A stretch of DNA of 64,000 nucleotides from Algoriphagus ratkowskyi (GCF_002150505.1 NZ_MSSV01000007.1:62001-126000); one strand, 5' to 3'; numbered from the stretch's first letter, positions 27,792-37,311 are shown. Numbers and translations are program-made. Notes: generated by a model not told the origin, from the sequence alone.

Positions 27792-28811
27792 CTAAAATGA
27801 AATCTGTTTAACTCTACTCCCAAACTCCTCCAACCCCTCATCTCCAAAATCCAGATGTGTAACAAATCGCACCAAGTCTGGCCCAAATTTGACTGATTTA
27901 ATTTGTTGCTCATCCAGCTTATCCATGAATTCTTCCGGAGAAAGACCATCCAATCTGGCGATCACAATATTCGTCGCTACGGGAAAAACTTCTGATACAA
28001 AGGACAAGTTCTCAAGTATCTTTCCCAAAGCTCTTGCTCGGGCATGATCTTCTTTTAAACGATTGACGTGATTATCCAGCGCATATATTCCTGCCGCAGC
28101 CAAAAATCCTGCTTGACGCATTCCTCCACCCCAGACCTTTCTGACTTTTCTCGCGCGCTTGATATCTACTTTGGAACCCAGAAGTAATGAGCCAACTGGA
28201 CAGCCCAATCCCTTACTCAGGCAAATCGAAATCGTGTCGAATTGTGCTCCCCAGTCTTCTGGGCTTTCTCCAGATTCAGCCAAGGCATTGAACAATCTTG
28301 CTCCATCCAAATGAAGCTTCAAGCCATTTTCTTTGCAAAGCTCCTTAATTGGATTGACTTCATCCAATGTATAAATACTTCCTCCACCCTTATTCATGGT
28401 GTTTTCCAAAGAAACCAAGGTTGTCTCCGGCGCATGCACATCGTCCGGATTGATTGCTGCTTTGATCTGATCCGCAGAGATTTTCCCCAAATCTCCTTCA
28501 AGCAACTTCACTGATGCCAGAGAATTTGACATGATTCCGCCACCCTCATAGAGATAGACATGAGAATATTTATGACAAATAACCTCCGCCTGAATACGGG
28601 TATGCAATCGAATTGCGATCTGATTGGTCATAGTGCCAGATGGGCAGAAAATAGCCGCTTCCATTCCAAAAAGTTTAGCAGCTTTCTCCTCCAGCGCATT
28701 CACTGTAGGATCTTCACCAAAAACATCATCTCCTACATGCGCAGAAAACATCGCTTCCTTCATTCCTGCCGTCGGTTTTGTGACGGTATCGCTTCTTAAG
28801 TCAATTATCAT
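27792..28811 (-). CDS. ltaE: Low-specificity L-threonine aldolase
   Basis: This is a PLP enzyme that cleaves threonine or allo-threonine to glycine and acetaldehyde. The 339 residues start with MIIDLRSDTVTKPT, the family hallmark. They include ICHKYSHVYLYEGGG, LHLDGARLFNA (Asp contacting PLP) and the Schiff-base lysine K200 in SICLSKGLGCPVGS. It is full length. Its start overlaps the stop of the upstream GDPD gene by 4 nt, so the two are translationally linked. Confidence 0.95.
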   Translation of the reverse strand: MIIDLRSDTVTKPTAGMKEAMFSAHVGDDVFGEDPTVNALEEKAAKLFGMEAAIFCPSGTMTNQIAIRLHTRIQAEVICHKYSHVYLYEGGGIMSNSLASVKLLEGDLGKISADQIKAAINPDDVHAPETTLVSLENTMNKGGGSIYTLDEVNPIKELCKENGLKLHLDGARLFNALAESGESPEDWGAQFDTISICLSKGLGCPVGSLLLGSKVDIKRARKVRKVWGGGMRQAGFLAAAGIYALDNHVNRLKEDHARARALGKILENLSFVSEVFPVATNIVIARLDGLSPEEFMDKLDEQQIKSVKFGPDLVRFVTHLDFGDEGLEEFGSRVKQISF

Positions 28812-29767
28812 TTCTTGAAATACTTGGATTTAGAACTTGTTGATGGAGCCAAAGTCTTGATGGCCGCGGCGGCTTCTATAGGTCTATCAGTGGCCAGGAT
28901 ATCTGCACCTTTCTGCACAAAACTCGCATACAACTGATCTCCACGGGCAATTGCTCTTCCGTCTAGGTTACCCAAAACGCCCAAAATAGTAAACACTCCT
29001 TTTTCATGTAAAGCCTTATTAAATTCATGTGGACGCTCTGCTACTCCGGTAAAAGCAATCACTCGAGTCCAAGGGATACCCGACTCCTCAAATCGCTCAA
29101 TCTCCTCCATATTCCGAATCGTCACTGAAAGCATCATCTCAGGAGCCATATAATGCAGCTTTTTGGCTGACGCAAAAGAATAAGTAATCAAGGCCGCGTG
29201 AGCTTCAGATCCGGTACTTCGAACTACTTCAACTATCTTTTCATAAGGCACCGACTGCTTAATATCAACTGTTAAAAGTGCTTTCCCCTTGGACCAAATC
29301 AAAGCTTCTTCCAAGGTTGGCACTTTGAAATCAGTGATATTCCCATCTTCATCTTTCAGAAAAAGGGTCTGAATATCAGCATAAGTTGCATTGCTCACCA
29401 ATCCTCTGCCAGTCGTCGTTCTATCCAGTTTATCATCGTGCATCAGCACCAAAACTCCGTCTTTGGTCATCGCCACGTCCAATTCAATTATCGTAGGAGT
29501 ATATTTCACCACATTGGCAAAGGTCTCGATAGCATTTTCTGGAAATCCCGGATAGGGTCCGCCTCGATGGGCTGAGACCATAGGGATTCGATCTGAAGTC
29601 CAAGTATAAAACGCTCTAGCTTCTTCTACACTGCTTAATTGGATGTGATTCCCGGTCGTTTCTACTTCTGAATCAACTGCTAGAACTCCCTGTTCTACTA
29701 CTGGTTTTTGGCTACATGAACCAAAAAATAAAAGTAGAAACGGAATCCACAAAAACTTATTCTTCAT
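28808..29767 (-). CDS. Glycerophosphodiester phosphodiesterase-family lipoprotein
   Basis: The 319 residues carry a lipoprotein signal (LLFFGSC, Cys18), so the protein sits in the envelope. The GDPD barrel shows the catalytic first histidine in SAHRGG (H67), PENAIE (E77), ELDVAMTKDG (metal ligands) and the second histidine in LMHDDKLDRTTTG (H110). The enzyme hydrolyses glycerophosphodiesters from phospholipid turnover to glycerol-3-phosphate and alcohol. The gene overlaps its neighbours on both sides (DUF2721 gene by 11 bp, ltaE by 4 bp), forming a three-gene unit. Confidence 0.92.
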   Translation of the reverse strand: MKNKFLWIPFLLLFFGSCSQKPVVEQGVLAVDSEVETTGNHIQLSSVEEARAFYTWTSDRIPMVSAHRGGPYPGFPENAIETFANVVKYTPTIIELDVAMTKDGVLVLMHDDKLDRTTTGRGLVSNATYADIQTLFLKDEDGNITDFKVPTLEEALIWSKGKALLTVDIKQSVPYEKIVEVVRSTGSEAHAALITYSFASAKKLHYMAPEMMLSVTIRNMEEIERFEESGIPWTRVIAFTGVAERPHEFNKALHEKGVFTILGVLGNLDGRAIARGDQLYASFVQKGADILATDRPIEAAAAIKTLAPSTSSKSKYFKK

Positions 29768-30215
29768 CTTTTTTCGTGTCTTTTTTGAATATAAAATCTA
29801 ATCCGCTACTCCGTTTTTGAAAGATCTCTTCCATGTCCTTCAGTTCCAGATTTAATGCTTTCGTAGAAATCTGAATCTCCACCAAAGAAATCAAGAGCGA
29901 AACTAAAAGCGAGCCCATACTTCCTACAAAAATCCAATTGGCGGCCATAGTATAACCACGGAAAAGCAAATACATACAAATAATACATAATAGAAAGCTG
30001 AATACTCCAAAGAGTTGCATGTTTTTGATGAGTGTCAGTCGACGGCGTAAATTATGAATTTGCTCCACGATAATCTCTTGATCGGGTGCTTTCATGTAGT
30101 TTTTATGTAGCCCCCGAATCAAGCTGGCTATAGCCAAAAAGCGATTGGTAAAGGCGAGCATCAAAAGTGTAATTGCCGAAAAAAGTAAGGCTGGCGTTGA
30201 GAGTTCGAGTTCCAT
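29757..30215 (-). CDS. DUF2721-family membrane protein
   Basis: The 152-residue protein has three hydrophobic segments (about 8-28, 63-84, 90-112) and the family signature LSTPALLFSAITLLMLAFTNRF, then a charged C-terminus. The function is unknown. It is the first gene of a tight leftward unit with the GDPD and threonine aldolase genes. Confidence 0.82.
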   Translation of the reverse strand: MELELSTPALLFSAITLLMLAFTNRFLAIASLIRGLHKNYMKAPDQEIIVEQIHNLRRRLTLIKNMQLFGVFSFLLCIICMYLLFRGYTMAANWIFVGSMGSLLVSLLISLVEIQISTKALNLELKDMEEIFQKRSSGLDFIFKKDTKKDEE

Positions 30216-30247
30216 GAGTTCAAAGATGCCTCAATTTACTGGAAATG

Positions 30248-30275
30248 AAAAAAGCCTGCTCTTTTCAGAACAGGC
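30248..30275 (-). terminator. Terminator of the sigma/anti-sigma operon
   Basis: The hairpin GCCTG-TCT/AGA-CAGGC (30254-30275, one internal mismatch) is followed leftward by a T-run (complement of AAAAAA at about 30248-30253). Confidence 0.7.
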
Positions 30276-30309
30276 AATTTTAAATTATATCATTTTCAAT
30301 TTAAAATCC

Positions 30310-31134
30310 TTAAGCCACTTCCCCTAACACAACTAGTTTCTCAAGTGTAGGTGCTTTGGAACCACCTTTAGGTTCTATAGTGATGGCAAATGCCCCAGCT
30401 TGTGCCACTGCTTCCATTTGCTGCCTAGTCATTTTTATACCTTCATTCACCAAACCAATTCCCACTGGCCCGTCATCTCCAATTGCCCAAAGTTGATAGT
30501 CAAGATCATCACTTAAGTCATTAAGATTATTGACAGCGATAAATACCTCCTGTGCTTTCTGATCCCAAATCAAATCGACTCTGGCATCTTTTTGCATCTC
30601 AAAACCTTCGCCTTTCATCTCCACTCGCTTATAAATTCCTGCCACGAATTTATCGAACTGACCATCCACTTTTTTAAGTTCCTGATTTACCTGATTCAGA
30701 TTGCCTGCCATCACAGTTTGATCTTGAAGTAAAGCAGTAAATTGCTGATCTTTTTCCTGAAACTTACCTGCATAATATAATGCTGCTCCTGAAGCAACGA
30801 TTGCTGCAATAGATGCTGCTATGGCGAAAGGCTTCCATGGATTGCTCATTGAAATAACTTTCGCGTCAGCTCTGTCAGCGGTAGGCTTTGGAACTTCTTT
30901 GAGGATAAAGCTACTCTCGAGGGTTGAAAAGATTCTCTTCTTAACTTCCTGAGATGGCGCTAAACCAGTTAGATTATCAAATGCAAACATAGTCTCCTGC
31001 AGATCATCCAACTCCTGCTGGATCTCAGGATAACGCTTCGCAAAGTCTAAGACTTCCTCGCGCTCCCTCTCTGTTAACTCTCCAAGTAAGAAAAGTTCCA
31101 GTTTTCCTGACGATATGTATGATTGAATATCCAC
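30310..31134 (-). CDS. Anti-sigma factor, RskA-like
   Basis: The 274 residues have an N-terminal cytoplasmic anti-sigma domain (YISSGKLELFLLGELTEREREEVLDF), one membrane helix at about 105-125 (FAIAASIAAIVASGAALYYA), a coiled segment, and the periplasmic RskA C-terminal fold (VDLIWDQKAQEVFIAVNNL...YQLWAIGDDGPVGIGLV...FAITIEPKGGS). It should hold the adjacent sigma factor at the membrane and release it on an envelope signal. It starts with GTG, overlapping the sigma stop by one base (TAGTG). Confidence 0.92.
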   Translation of the reverse strand: MDIQSYISSGKLELFLLGELTEREREEVLDFAKRYPEIQQELDDLQETMFAFDNLTGLAPSQEVKKRIFSTLESSFILKEVPKPTADRADAKVISMSNPWKPFAIAASIAAIVASGAALYYAGKFQEKDQQFTALLQDQTVMAGNLNQVNQELKKVDGQFDKFVAGIYKRVEMKGEGFEMQKDARVDLIWDQKAQEVFIAVNNLNDLSDDLDYQLWAIGDDGPVGIGLVNEGIKMTRQQMEAVAQAGAFAITIEPKGGSKAPTLEKLVVLGEVA

Positions 31135-31667
31135 TAAATTCTTGCTACATTTTTTTTCAACACTTGTATGGCCGCTCTCACCCTAGACTTAACGGTGCCC
31201 AGTGGTATATCAAATTCCTCAGATACCTCTGAATGCGTATACCCTTTAAAGTAGATATATTCTACAATGAACTTTTGATCTTCATTAAGTGCGATCATTA
31301 ATTCCTTCACTCCGATTCCGTCTATATGTTCTTGGGTGCCTGATTGGCTCTCCATTCCATATACGAAGTCATCTATTGTGTTGGTCTTACCGGATTGTGA
31401 AATTTCTTTGGAGCGAAGTTTATCAATGGCTGAATTACGACAGATGTTGGCCATCCAAGTATATAACCGACCTTTTGACTCCTCGTAACGATCTATTTTT
31501 TTAGTTATTTTGACAAAAGCATCATGAAAAACTTCCTCTGCAATATCCTTATCAAATACAATTCTCGAAATCACCGCATAGAGAGCTCTAGAGTATTTGT
31601 CGTACAAATACTCTGTGGTCTTTCTGTCTTTTGCCCTTAGTCCGGCGATGATTTGTACTTCTTCCAA
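31134..31667 (-). CDS. ECF-type RNA polymerase sigma factor
   Basis: The 177-residue protein has sigma region 2 (YDKYSRALYAVISRI, EEVFHDAFVKITKKIDRYEESKGRLYTWMANICRNSAIDKLRSKE) and region 4 (LNEDQKFIVEYIYFKGYTHSEVSEEFDIPLGTVKSRVRAAIQVLKK), with no regions 1.1 or 3. It resembles the SigK/RskA class. Translational coupling with the anti-sigma gene supports their partnership. The regulon is not visible here. Confidence 0.95.
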   Translation of the reverse strand: MEEVQIIAGLRAKDRKTTEYLYDKYSRALYAVISRIVFDKDIAEEVFHDAFVKITKKIDRYEESKGRLYTWMANICRNSAIDKLRSKEISQSGKTNTIDDFVYGMESQSGTQEHIDGIGVKELMIALNEDQKFIVEYIYFKGYTHSEVSEEFDIPLGTVKSRVRAAIQVLKKNVARI

Positions 31668-31703
31668 AAATCGGTGGTTTGAAAAATTTCTTCCTTAAAA
31701 GTA

Positions 31704-31738
31704 AGACAGAAGACCAATTAGTTGTTGGTCTTCTGTCT
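31704..31738. terminator. Terminator between lpdA and the sigma-factor gene
   Basis: This is a perfect 14-bp stem (31704-31717 with 31725-31738) with a 7-nt loop. The plus side is followed by TTTTT. For the leftward lpdA transcript the downstream tract is TTACTTTT, weaker but adequate. It insulates the sigma operon from lpdA. Confidence 0.75.
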
Positions 31739-31758
31739 TTTTATTTTGAAAATTTATA

Positions 31759-33156
31759 TCAAAGGTGGATTACCTCGTCATAAGCAGCGGCTGCAGCTTC
31801 CATTATCGCCTCTGACATCGTTGGGTGAGGATGCACGGTTTTGATAAGTTCATGACCTGTGATCTCCAATTTACGAACAGCAACAATCTCAGCGATCATC
31901 TCTGTCACGTTTGCTCCGATCAGGTGTGCGCCAAGCAACTCACCGTATTTCTTATCGAACACCAGTTTTACGAAACCATCCTTTGCGCCAGCAGCTGAAG
32001 CTTTACCAGATGCAGAGAATGGGAATTTCCCTATTCGCAACTCGTAACCAGCTTCTTTAGCCTTAGCTTCCGTCATACCTACAGAAGCAATCTCAGGAGA
32101 GCAATAGGTACAACCTGGGATATTTCCATAATCCAATGGAGCAGGATTCTGACCAGCAATCTTCTCCACGCAAATAATCCCTTCCGCAGATGCTACGTGT
32201 GCCAAAGCTGGTCCAGGAACCACATCTCCAATAGCATAATAGCCCGGCATATTTGTCTTATAGTATTCGTCAACTTGAATTTTTCCTTTTTCCACCAAGA
32301 TTCCAACGTCTTCTAAACCACAGTTTTCCAAGTTTGAAACAACACCAGCAGCAGAAAGAACGATATCACATTCTAATGTTTCTTCACCTTTGGCAGTTTT
32401 TACCGTCACTTTGCAACCTGTTCCTTTGGTGTCTACCGCAGTCACTTCCGAAGAAGTCATGATAGTCATTCCTGCTTTTTTGTAGAGTTTCTCCAAAGTC
32501 TTGGAAACTTCAGCATCCTCCACGGGTACGATTCTATCTAAAAATTCTACTATAGTCACCTCAGTGCCCATAGTAGCGTAGAAATAGGCGAACTCAATTC
32601 CGATGGCTCCAGAACCAACGACCACCATTTTCTTTGGCATCTTATCCAACACCATGGCATCACGGTAACCGATAATTTTCTTCTTATCAATTTTCATTGA
32701 AGGAAGTTCACGAGATCTTGCTCCAGTAGCGATGATGATATTATCAGCTGAATAAACAGTCTTTGTATCTTCGCTATCAGTGACTTCCACTTTCTTTCCA
32801 GACTGGATTTTACCCCAACCTTTAATTACTTCGATCTTGTTCTTCTTCAGCAGAAATGTTACTCCCTTACTCATTCCATCAGCTACGCCACGACTTCTTT
32901 TGACGATCCCTGTGAAATCGGCACTTGCATCGGCCACTGTGATCCCATAATCCGCAGCGTGATTTATATACTCAAATACCTGAGCACTTTTCAATAAAGC
33001 TTTAGTGGGAATACAACCCCAGTTAAGACAAATACCACCCAATTCCGCAGCTTCTACTACGGCAGTTTTTAGACCGAGTTGGGAAGCGCGAATAGCAGCT
33101 ACATAGCCACCTGGTCCGCTGCCCACCACGATTAAGTCAAATTTGGTCGAAGACAT
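31759..33156 (-). CDS. lpdA: Dihydrolipoyl dehydrogenase (E3)
   Basis: This flavoprotein reoxidises dihydrolipoamide in the pyruvate, 2-oxoglutarate and branched-chain 2-oxoacid complexes and in glycine cleavage. The 465 residues show the FAD motif VVGSGPGGYVAA, the redox disulfide C43/C48 (GGICLNWGCIPTKAL), the NAD motif VVGSGAIGIEFAYFYATMG, AIGDVVPGP, and the C-terminal HPHPTMSE with the active-site histidine. The gene is alone; no E1/E2 genes are nearby. Confidence 0.97.
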   Translation of the reverse strand: MSSTKFDLIVVGSGPGGYVAAIRASQLGLKTAVVEAAELGGICLNWGCIPTKALLKSAQVFEYINHAADYGITVADASADFTGIVKRSRGVADGMSKGVTFLLKKNKIEVIKGWGKIQSGKKVEVTDSEDTKTVYSADNIIIATGARSRELPSMKIDKKKIIGYRDAMVLDKMPKKMVVVGSGAIGIEFAYFYATMGTEVTIVEFLDRIVPVEDAEVSKTLEKLYKKAGMTIMTSSEVTAVDTKGTGCKVTVKTAKGEETLECDIVLSAAGVVSNLENCGLEDVGILVEKGKIQVDEYYKTNMPGYYAIGDVVPGPALAHVASAEGIICVEKIAGQNPAPLDYGNIPGCTYCSPEIASVGMTEAKAKEAGYELRIGKFPFSASGKASAAGAKDGFVKLVFDKKYGELLGAHLIGANVTEMIAEIVAVRKLEITGHELIKTVHPHPTMSEAIMEAAAAAYDEVIHL

Positions 33157-33227
33157 ATCTATTACTTGTTTTTAGAACGAATTGAATAATGTAAACCAGG
33201 TATCCTCAATTTTTCAGTAGCATTAAT

Positions 33228-33355
33228 CTCCTTGCGTTATAGGCTAGAAGACGGATGCCCTCCAGATAGTTATCGGGAGACCGAAGTGGCCTAAAGTTTA
33301 AAACGAAGCTATTTCTAATATGCTTTGAGCTATCTACTGGTACAATTGAATATAC
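33228..33355. repeat. Dispersed palindromic repeat R1, copy B
   Basis: The core GAGACCGAAGTGGCCTAAA and the right end TACTGGTACAATTGAATATA match copies C and D. The left end is diverged, and the middle carries a palindromic CCAGATAGTTATCGGG segment instead of GAAGACCG. Confidence 0.6.
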
Positions 33356-33589
33356 CTATCGCAAAAATAAGCCTTTTGGCTTCAGAAAAAAATTTGGTTT
33401 GATTCTCAATTTCGGGAGAAAAGCCTGATTTCTTTAGTACAAAATCTCTATTTCCAATTAATATTCTACTTTTCAATGATATTGTGAAATAATCTATTTA
33501 ATAAACTTCATTTGGCCAACGATTGACAAATACTCTAATCATAAGGCAAGTGAATTCATTTTTAGAATCAAAAGTTTTAGCTTTTTTTC

Positions 33590-33597
33590 TAATTTTG
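33590..33597 (+). promoter_or_regulatory. Candidate -7 element for fabG
   Basis: TAATTTTG matches the Bacteroidota -7 consensus TAnnTTTG and lies 22 bp ahead of the fabG start. A -33 TTTG at the usual distance is not evident, so this is a weaker match than the mutA promoter. Confidence 0.4.
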
Positions 33598-33619
33598 GCA
33601 AAACAAAATTTTAAAGTCC

Positions 33620-34366
33620 ATGGGATTACTTTCAGGAAAAACGGCATTGATCACCGGTGCATCCAAAGGCATCGGAAGAGCAATTGCTATCAGATATGCA
33701 CAAGAGGGCGCAAATGTCGCTTTTACTTTTTTGTCAAGTGTGGAAAAAGGCCAAGCACTAGAAGCGGAATTGGCGGCATTTGGCATCAAAGCCAAAGGCT
33801 ATAGATCTGATGCTTCGGACTTCAAAGCAGCTGAAGAGTTAGTAAACGCAGTTGTAGCAGAATTCGGTAGATTGGATGTTTTGATCAACAATGCTGGTAT
33901 CACTCGTGACAATTTGTTGATGAGAATGACAGAAGAAGCTTGGGATGAAGTGATTGGAATCAACTTAAAATCCTGCTTTAATACTGTAAAAGCAGTGAAC
34001 AGAACTATGATGAAAGCGAAGTCTGGCTCCATCATCAATATCACTTCCGTAGTGGGAATTAAAGGAAATGCTGGCCAGGCAAACTATGCTGCTTCGAAAG
34101 CTGGAATCATAGGTTTCACCAAATCTATTGCCTTGGAACTTGGCTCTAGAAATATTAGATGCAATGCTGTCGCACCGGGTTTTATCGAAACTGAGATGAC
34201 AGCCGTGCTTGATGAGAAAACTGTACAAGGCTGGAGAGACGGAATCCCTATGAAGCGTGGTGGCCGACCAGAAGAAGTGGCCGATGCCTGTGTTTTCCTG
34301 GGGTCAGAGATGAGTAGCTATATCTCTGGACAGGTGTTGCAGGTGAATGGTGCTATGCACACCTAG
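33620..34366 (+). CDS. fabG: 3-oxoacyl-[acyl-carrier-protein] reductase
   Basis: FabG is the NADPH-dependent reductase of the first reduction step in type II fatty-acid elongation. The 248-residue SDR has GASKGIGRAIAIRYA (about 13-27), NNAGITRDNLLMRMTEEAWDEVI, the catalytic Ser in NITSVVG, YAASK, and the C-terminal EVADACVFLGSEMSSYISGQVLQVNGAMHT. All are FabG hallmarks. It is transcribed alone with its own terminator; the rest of the fab cluster is elsewhere. Confidence 0.94.
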   Translation: MGLLSGKTALITGASKGIGRAIAIRYAQEGANVAFTFLSSVEKGQALEAELAAFGIKAKGYRSDASDFKAAEELVNAVVAEFGRLDVLINNAGITRDNLLMRMTEEAWDEVIGINLKSCFNTVKAVNRTMMKAKSGSIINITSVVGIKGNAGQANYAASKAGIIGFTKSIALELGSRNIRCNAVAPGFIETEMTAVLDEKTVQGWRDGIPMKRGGRPEEVADACVFLGSEMSSYISGQVLQVNGAMHT

Positions 34367-34399
34367 GTGATCTTAGATTTTTGATTTACGATTTACGAG

Positions 34400-34425
34400 C
34401 GGCTGGAGAGATTCAGCCGTTTTTT
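34400..34425 (+). terminator. Terminator of fabG
   Basis: The stem CGGCTG/CAGCCG (34400-34405 with 34414-34419) has an 8-nt loop and is followed by TTTTTT. Confidence 0.8.
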
Positions 34426-34433
34426 GTGTTCTA

Positions 34434-34648
34434 ACCTTTGTGGTGTTATTGTGAGCTAAAAGGTAGCGCACAATCTCCACGAAGTTTTTTTTTAAAATAA
34501 AGTGAACCTTTGAGTTCTTACTTTAGGAATCGTAATTAGACTTTAAAGGCTTCATATCACCTAATTTCTTTTATATCCAACACCCCTGAAATCAAGACCT
34601 TCGAGGAGATCCCGAAGCCGCTGGCATTCGGGACAACACCTCAAAGGT
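34434..34648. repeat. Dispersed palindromic repeat R2, copy 1
   Basis: The ends are inverted: ACCTTTGTGGTGTTATTGTG at left and ACACCTCAAAGGT at right. Inner arms CAATCTCCACGAAG and CTTCGAGGAGATCCC are also complementary. It is the same element as at 37759, with a longer AT-rich centre. This type of GTCATTGCGAGC...GCAATCTC palindrome is widespread in bacteria. Its right end touches the stop codon of the DUF4221 gene. Confidence 0.7.
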
Positions 34649-35828
34649 CAATCGACAAACCCACTCAAATCAATCTTATAAAACTCGTATTCATCCTCAG
34701 ATTTTTGCTCGGGTTTATTGATAAAAAGTCCTTCGGAAGTAAGGAACCAATTTTCAATTTCTAGCTCTGTTTCGAAGTCAAAAAAGTATTCTCCTTCGGC
34801 TCCCACTCTCCTGAGTAGATACTCAAAATATAATGTTTGGTTCGTTCAAATTTGGTCTCCCCAGTTCCAGATTCCTTGATCTTTGAGCAGCGGATATTCA
34901 GATCACGGTAAGAATCATATAGTAAAAAGACATTTGCTGAGGCTTCTTTAGGTAGAGTCCAAGCTGTCCACATCTCTCCCACTGGAATAATCTCGCTGGG
35001 AAGAAAATTAAAAGTAATAGTGGATTTGGGAATTACCTTTTTCTGGAGATTAAGTCCTTCCAAAACATATAACTCTTCGGAATATGGCCACGCGAGCGCG
35101 TAAACCCCTCTTTTTTCATCATATGCACCCAAAAGCTGTGTCGCTGTCACATCTCCTTCAAAAACTTCATACCCATCAGGTATTCCAAAATCGCTGTTCT
35201 CAATCTCCCCGGTTTGTACGTTTATTCTGGTCAGCCATGACTTGAAATCCAATGGAAAACTAGACCTCATCTCACCCGGACCGGTGTTTTTTGAAATTGT
35301 GTTAAAATGAGAAGGGTTCTGACCTATTTGAATATAGGGATGTTGAAAGTACATCATCCCTCTTTTAGTTTCCGCCATTACCAGAGATTCCAAAGTACTA
35401 GATAGATTCAACTCAGATTTCAATTCAGACAACTTTGATCCTTTAGAATCATAAGCAGCTGTCCAGCCCTTTCGATTTACAGCCAATATTTTATCTGGAG
35501 AAATTGGCAAATAATAGCCACCTCCACTCATTGCGTCTGGGCTTTCTGAAGGAATAGTTATTTCTTGTTCTATTTCTGAAGTTTTCAGATTTAAGAAAAT
35601 ATAGGAAGTTCCTTTAACAGATCTTGCTGATCGAGGATAGACTAAATACTCATTGTCAGAATCGGTCAAAACTCTAAGATTTGTAAACCCTCTTGTCAGA
35701 GAATCTTTTTCCAAGCTGAAATCCTCCAAAAGCAATTCTTCAAGTTTGCCTTGGTAGATTTTTTCAGTCCCTTTTTCGGCGCAGGAAAAGATTACTATAA
35801 TTAAAAAAAGTAAACAAAGTCTTTTCAT
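34648..35828 (-). pseudogene. DUF4221-family lipoprotein, frameshifted near the C-terminus
   Basis: The protein starts MKRLCLLFLIIVIFSC with a lipobox cysteine. It then follows the DUF4221 layout seen in Bacteroidota beta-propeller-like lipoproteins (DNEYLVYPRSARSVKGTSYIFLNLK, YYLPISPDKILAVN). The uninterrupted frame stops at 34761 with an unlikely tail. From about 34846 leftward, another frame reads TLYFEYLLRRVGAEGEYFFDFE and continues to a stop at 34648-34650 with plausible protein composition. A single indel between about 34800 and 34846 would restore a protein of about 393 residues. Whether this is a real mutation or a sequence error cannot be told here. No function is known. Confidence 0.68.
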
Positions 35829-36158
35829 TTACGAGATTTTAGAAGAATAATTAAACCTAAAAAAAATTCTTGATTAGGAAAATGATTCATTAATAAGAAG
35901 TCTATTTATTTAATCTACCACTAGCTCTGATGCTGTTCATTCTACTCAACTATAAAACCTTTGATTTGTAAAAAATCCATCAAATTCATATAAGAATCTG
36001 AGCACTTACATTCTAAAAAATTATGTCATTTTTTTAAAACTTGTAAGGCTTTCTAAATCCACTGATTCGTCCTATAAATAAATGAAAATCATAAGCATCC
36101 AGCAGGTTGAGAATTTACGTATGTATTAAAATAATTAACAAATTTTAACCATCATACC
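35829..36158. other. Divergent intergenic region, DUF4221 / CHRD genes
   Basis: These 330 bp are AT-rich and must hold both promoters. No consensus TAnnTTTG box at a proper distance, hairpin or small gene was recognised. Confidence 0.4.
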
Positions 36159-37127
36159 ATGAAAAACTCCTTTCAAAAATTAATGTCCCTTGCTTTTTTG
36201 GCCTTTGTTGCATTCAGCTGCCAAAACTTGCAAGATGTATCACCTGTGATGAATCAAGCATCAGATGATAATGCAATTGCTTCTGCCTCAGAATCCGACC
36301 CCAATGCACGTAAAGGTCAGCTTGCTGAATTCGGCGCATTCTTAATAGGTACAGAAGAAAACCCTGCAGTGATTTCCCCTGGATCAGGTGCTGCACGTAT
36401 TACTCAAGTAGATGGAAACACACTTAAATTCGAAGTGCGAGTTGCAAACACAACAGGAATACTTTTCGCTCATCTTCACAAAGCGGTGACAGGATCAAAT
36501 GGAGGAGTGGTTGTTACTTTACTTCCAACTCAAAGTCCTTCAGGACTTATGAATGGAGTAATTGCTGAGGGCATGATAGATGCCTCTAACTTGTCTGGAG
36601 CTTTGAAAGGAATGTCAATTTCAGATTTGATTAAAGAAATGGAAGAAGGTAGAATCTATGTAAATGTGCACACTTCAGCTAATCCAAGCGGTGAACTTCG
36701 TGGTCAAGTAAGTATGGTGAAGTCTAATGACAACAAAAATTATGGCGCAAAGCTGACTGGATCAAACGAGGTACCTTCGGTAATGTCCTCAGGGTCCGGA
36801 ATTGCAAAATTCAATTTTTCAAATGATGGAAATTCAGCCTCATTTCATGTGAATGTTGCAGGTTTATCTGATGTAAGATTTGCTCACATTCACTTTGCAA
36901 AGGCTGGCGCAAATGGCGGCGTAGTATTTACACTTAGAATGGATAAAGTGAATGGTCCAGTTTCTGGTCTTTATGCAAAAGGTGAAATCATGCCAATGAA
37001 ATTCTCTGGACAACTACTCGGTGGTGATTTAATTATACTTAGAGAGGCGTTTAGAACAGGTAATGCTTATGTTAATGTGCATTCAGATAAATTTCCTGGT
37101 GGTGAATTGAGAGGTCAAGTTGATTGA
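36159..37127 (+). CDS. Lipoprotein with two CHRD domains
   Basis: The 322 residues have a lipoprotein signal (FVAFSC, Cys21) and two tandem CHRD (chordin-type) repeats at about 55-184 and 192-320. Both repeats show the same order: GSGAARI / GSGIAKF, FAHLHKA / FAHIHFAKAG, GGVVVTLLP / GGVVFTLRM, YVNVHTSANPSGELRGQV / YVNVHSDKFPGGELRGQV. CHRD proteins are envelope-associated and of unclear function in bacteria; the conserved His residues suggest metal binding. The gene is monocistronic with a terminator. Confidence 0.9.
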   Translation: MKNSFQKLMSLAFLAFVAFSCQNLQDVSPVMNQASDDNAIASASESDPNARKGQLAEFGAFLIGTEENPAVISPGSGAARITQVDGNTLKFEVRVANTTGILFAHLHKAVTGSNGGVVVTLLPTQSPSGLMNGVIAEGMIDASNLSGALKGMSISDLIKEMEEGRIYVNVHTSANPSGELRGQVSMVKSNDNKNYGAKLTGSNEVPSVMSSGSGIAKFNFSNDGNSASFHVNVAGLSDVRFAHIHFAKAGANGGVVFTLRMDKVNGPVSGLYAKGEIMPMKFSGQLLGGDLIILREAFRTGNAYVNVHSDKFPGGELRGQVD

Positions 37128-37154
37128 GTTAACTAGTCCTTTAAAAGTTAAAAA

Positions 37155-37178
37155 AGGTCAGCAGATGCTGGCCTTTTT
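37155..37178 (+). terminator. Terminator of the CHRD gene
   Basis: The 8-bp stem AGGTCAGC/GCTGGCCT (one G-T pair) has a 4-nt loop and is followed by TTTT. Confidence 0.75.
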
Positions 37179-37311
37179 CTTTATCTATAAAAAATGGATT
37201 GTTATGGCGAAATAGAACCTGCTGTTTACAGTTATAATTATCCACCTCGAAGTTTCGTTTTCTGATACTTCTTTAGAACATTTCTCTAATTTCTATATTC
37301 TTTAATCTTAT

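Larger units (their letters stand above)
33157..33619. other. Divergent intergenic region lpdA / fabG
   Basis: This 463-bp spacer contains repeat copy B at about 33228-33355 and a -7-like box for fabG at 33590-33597. No gene was found. The rest is AT-rich. Confidence 0.5.

Noticed and set aside
27579..27800. 73-codon plus-strand ORF between antitoxin and threonine aldolase
   Set aside because: Overlaps the 3' end of ltaE, contains CACAGA-type spacer repeats, and the translation has no family resemblance.
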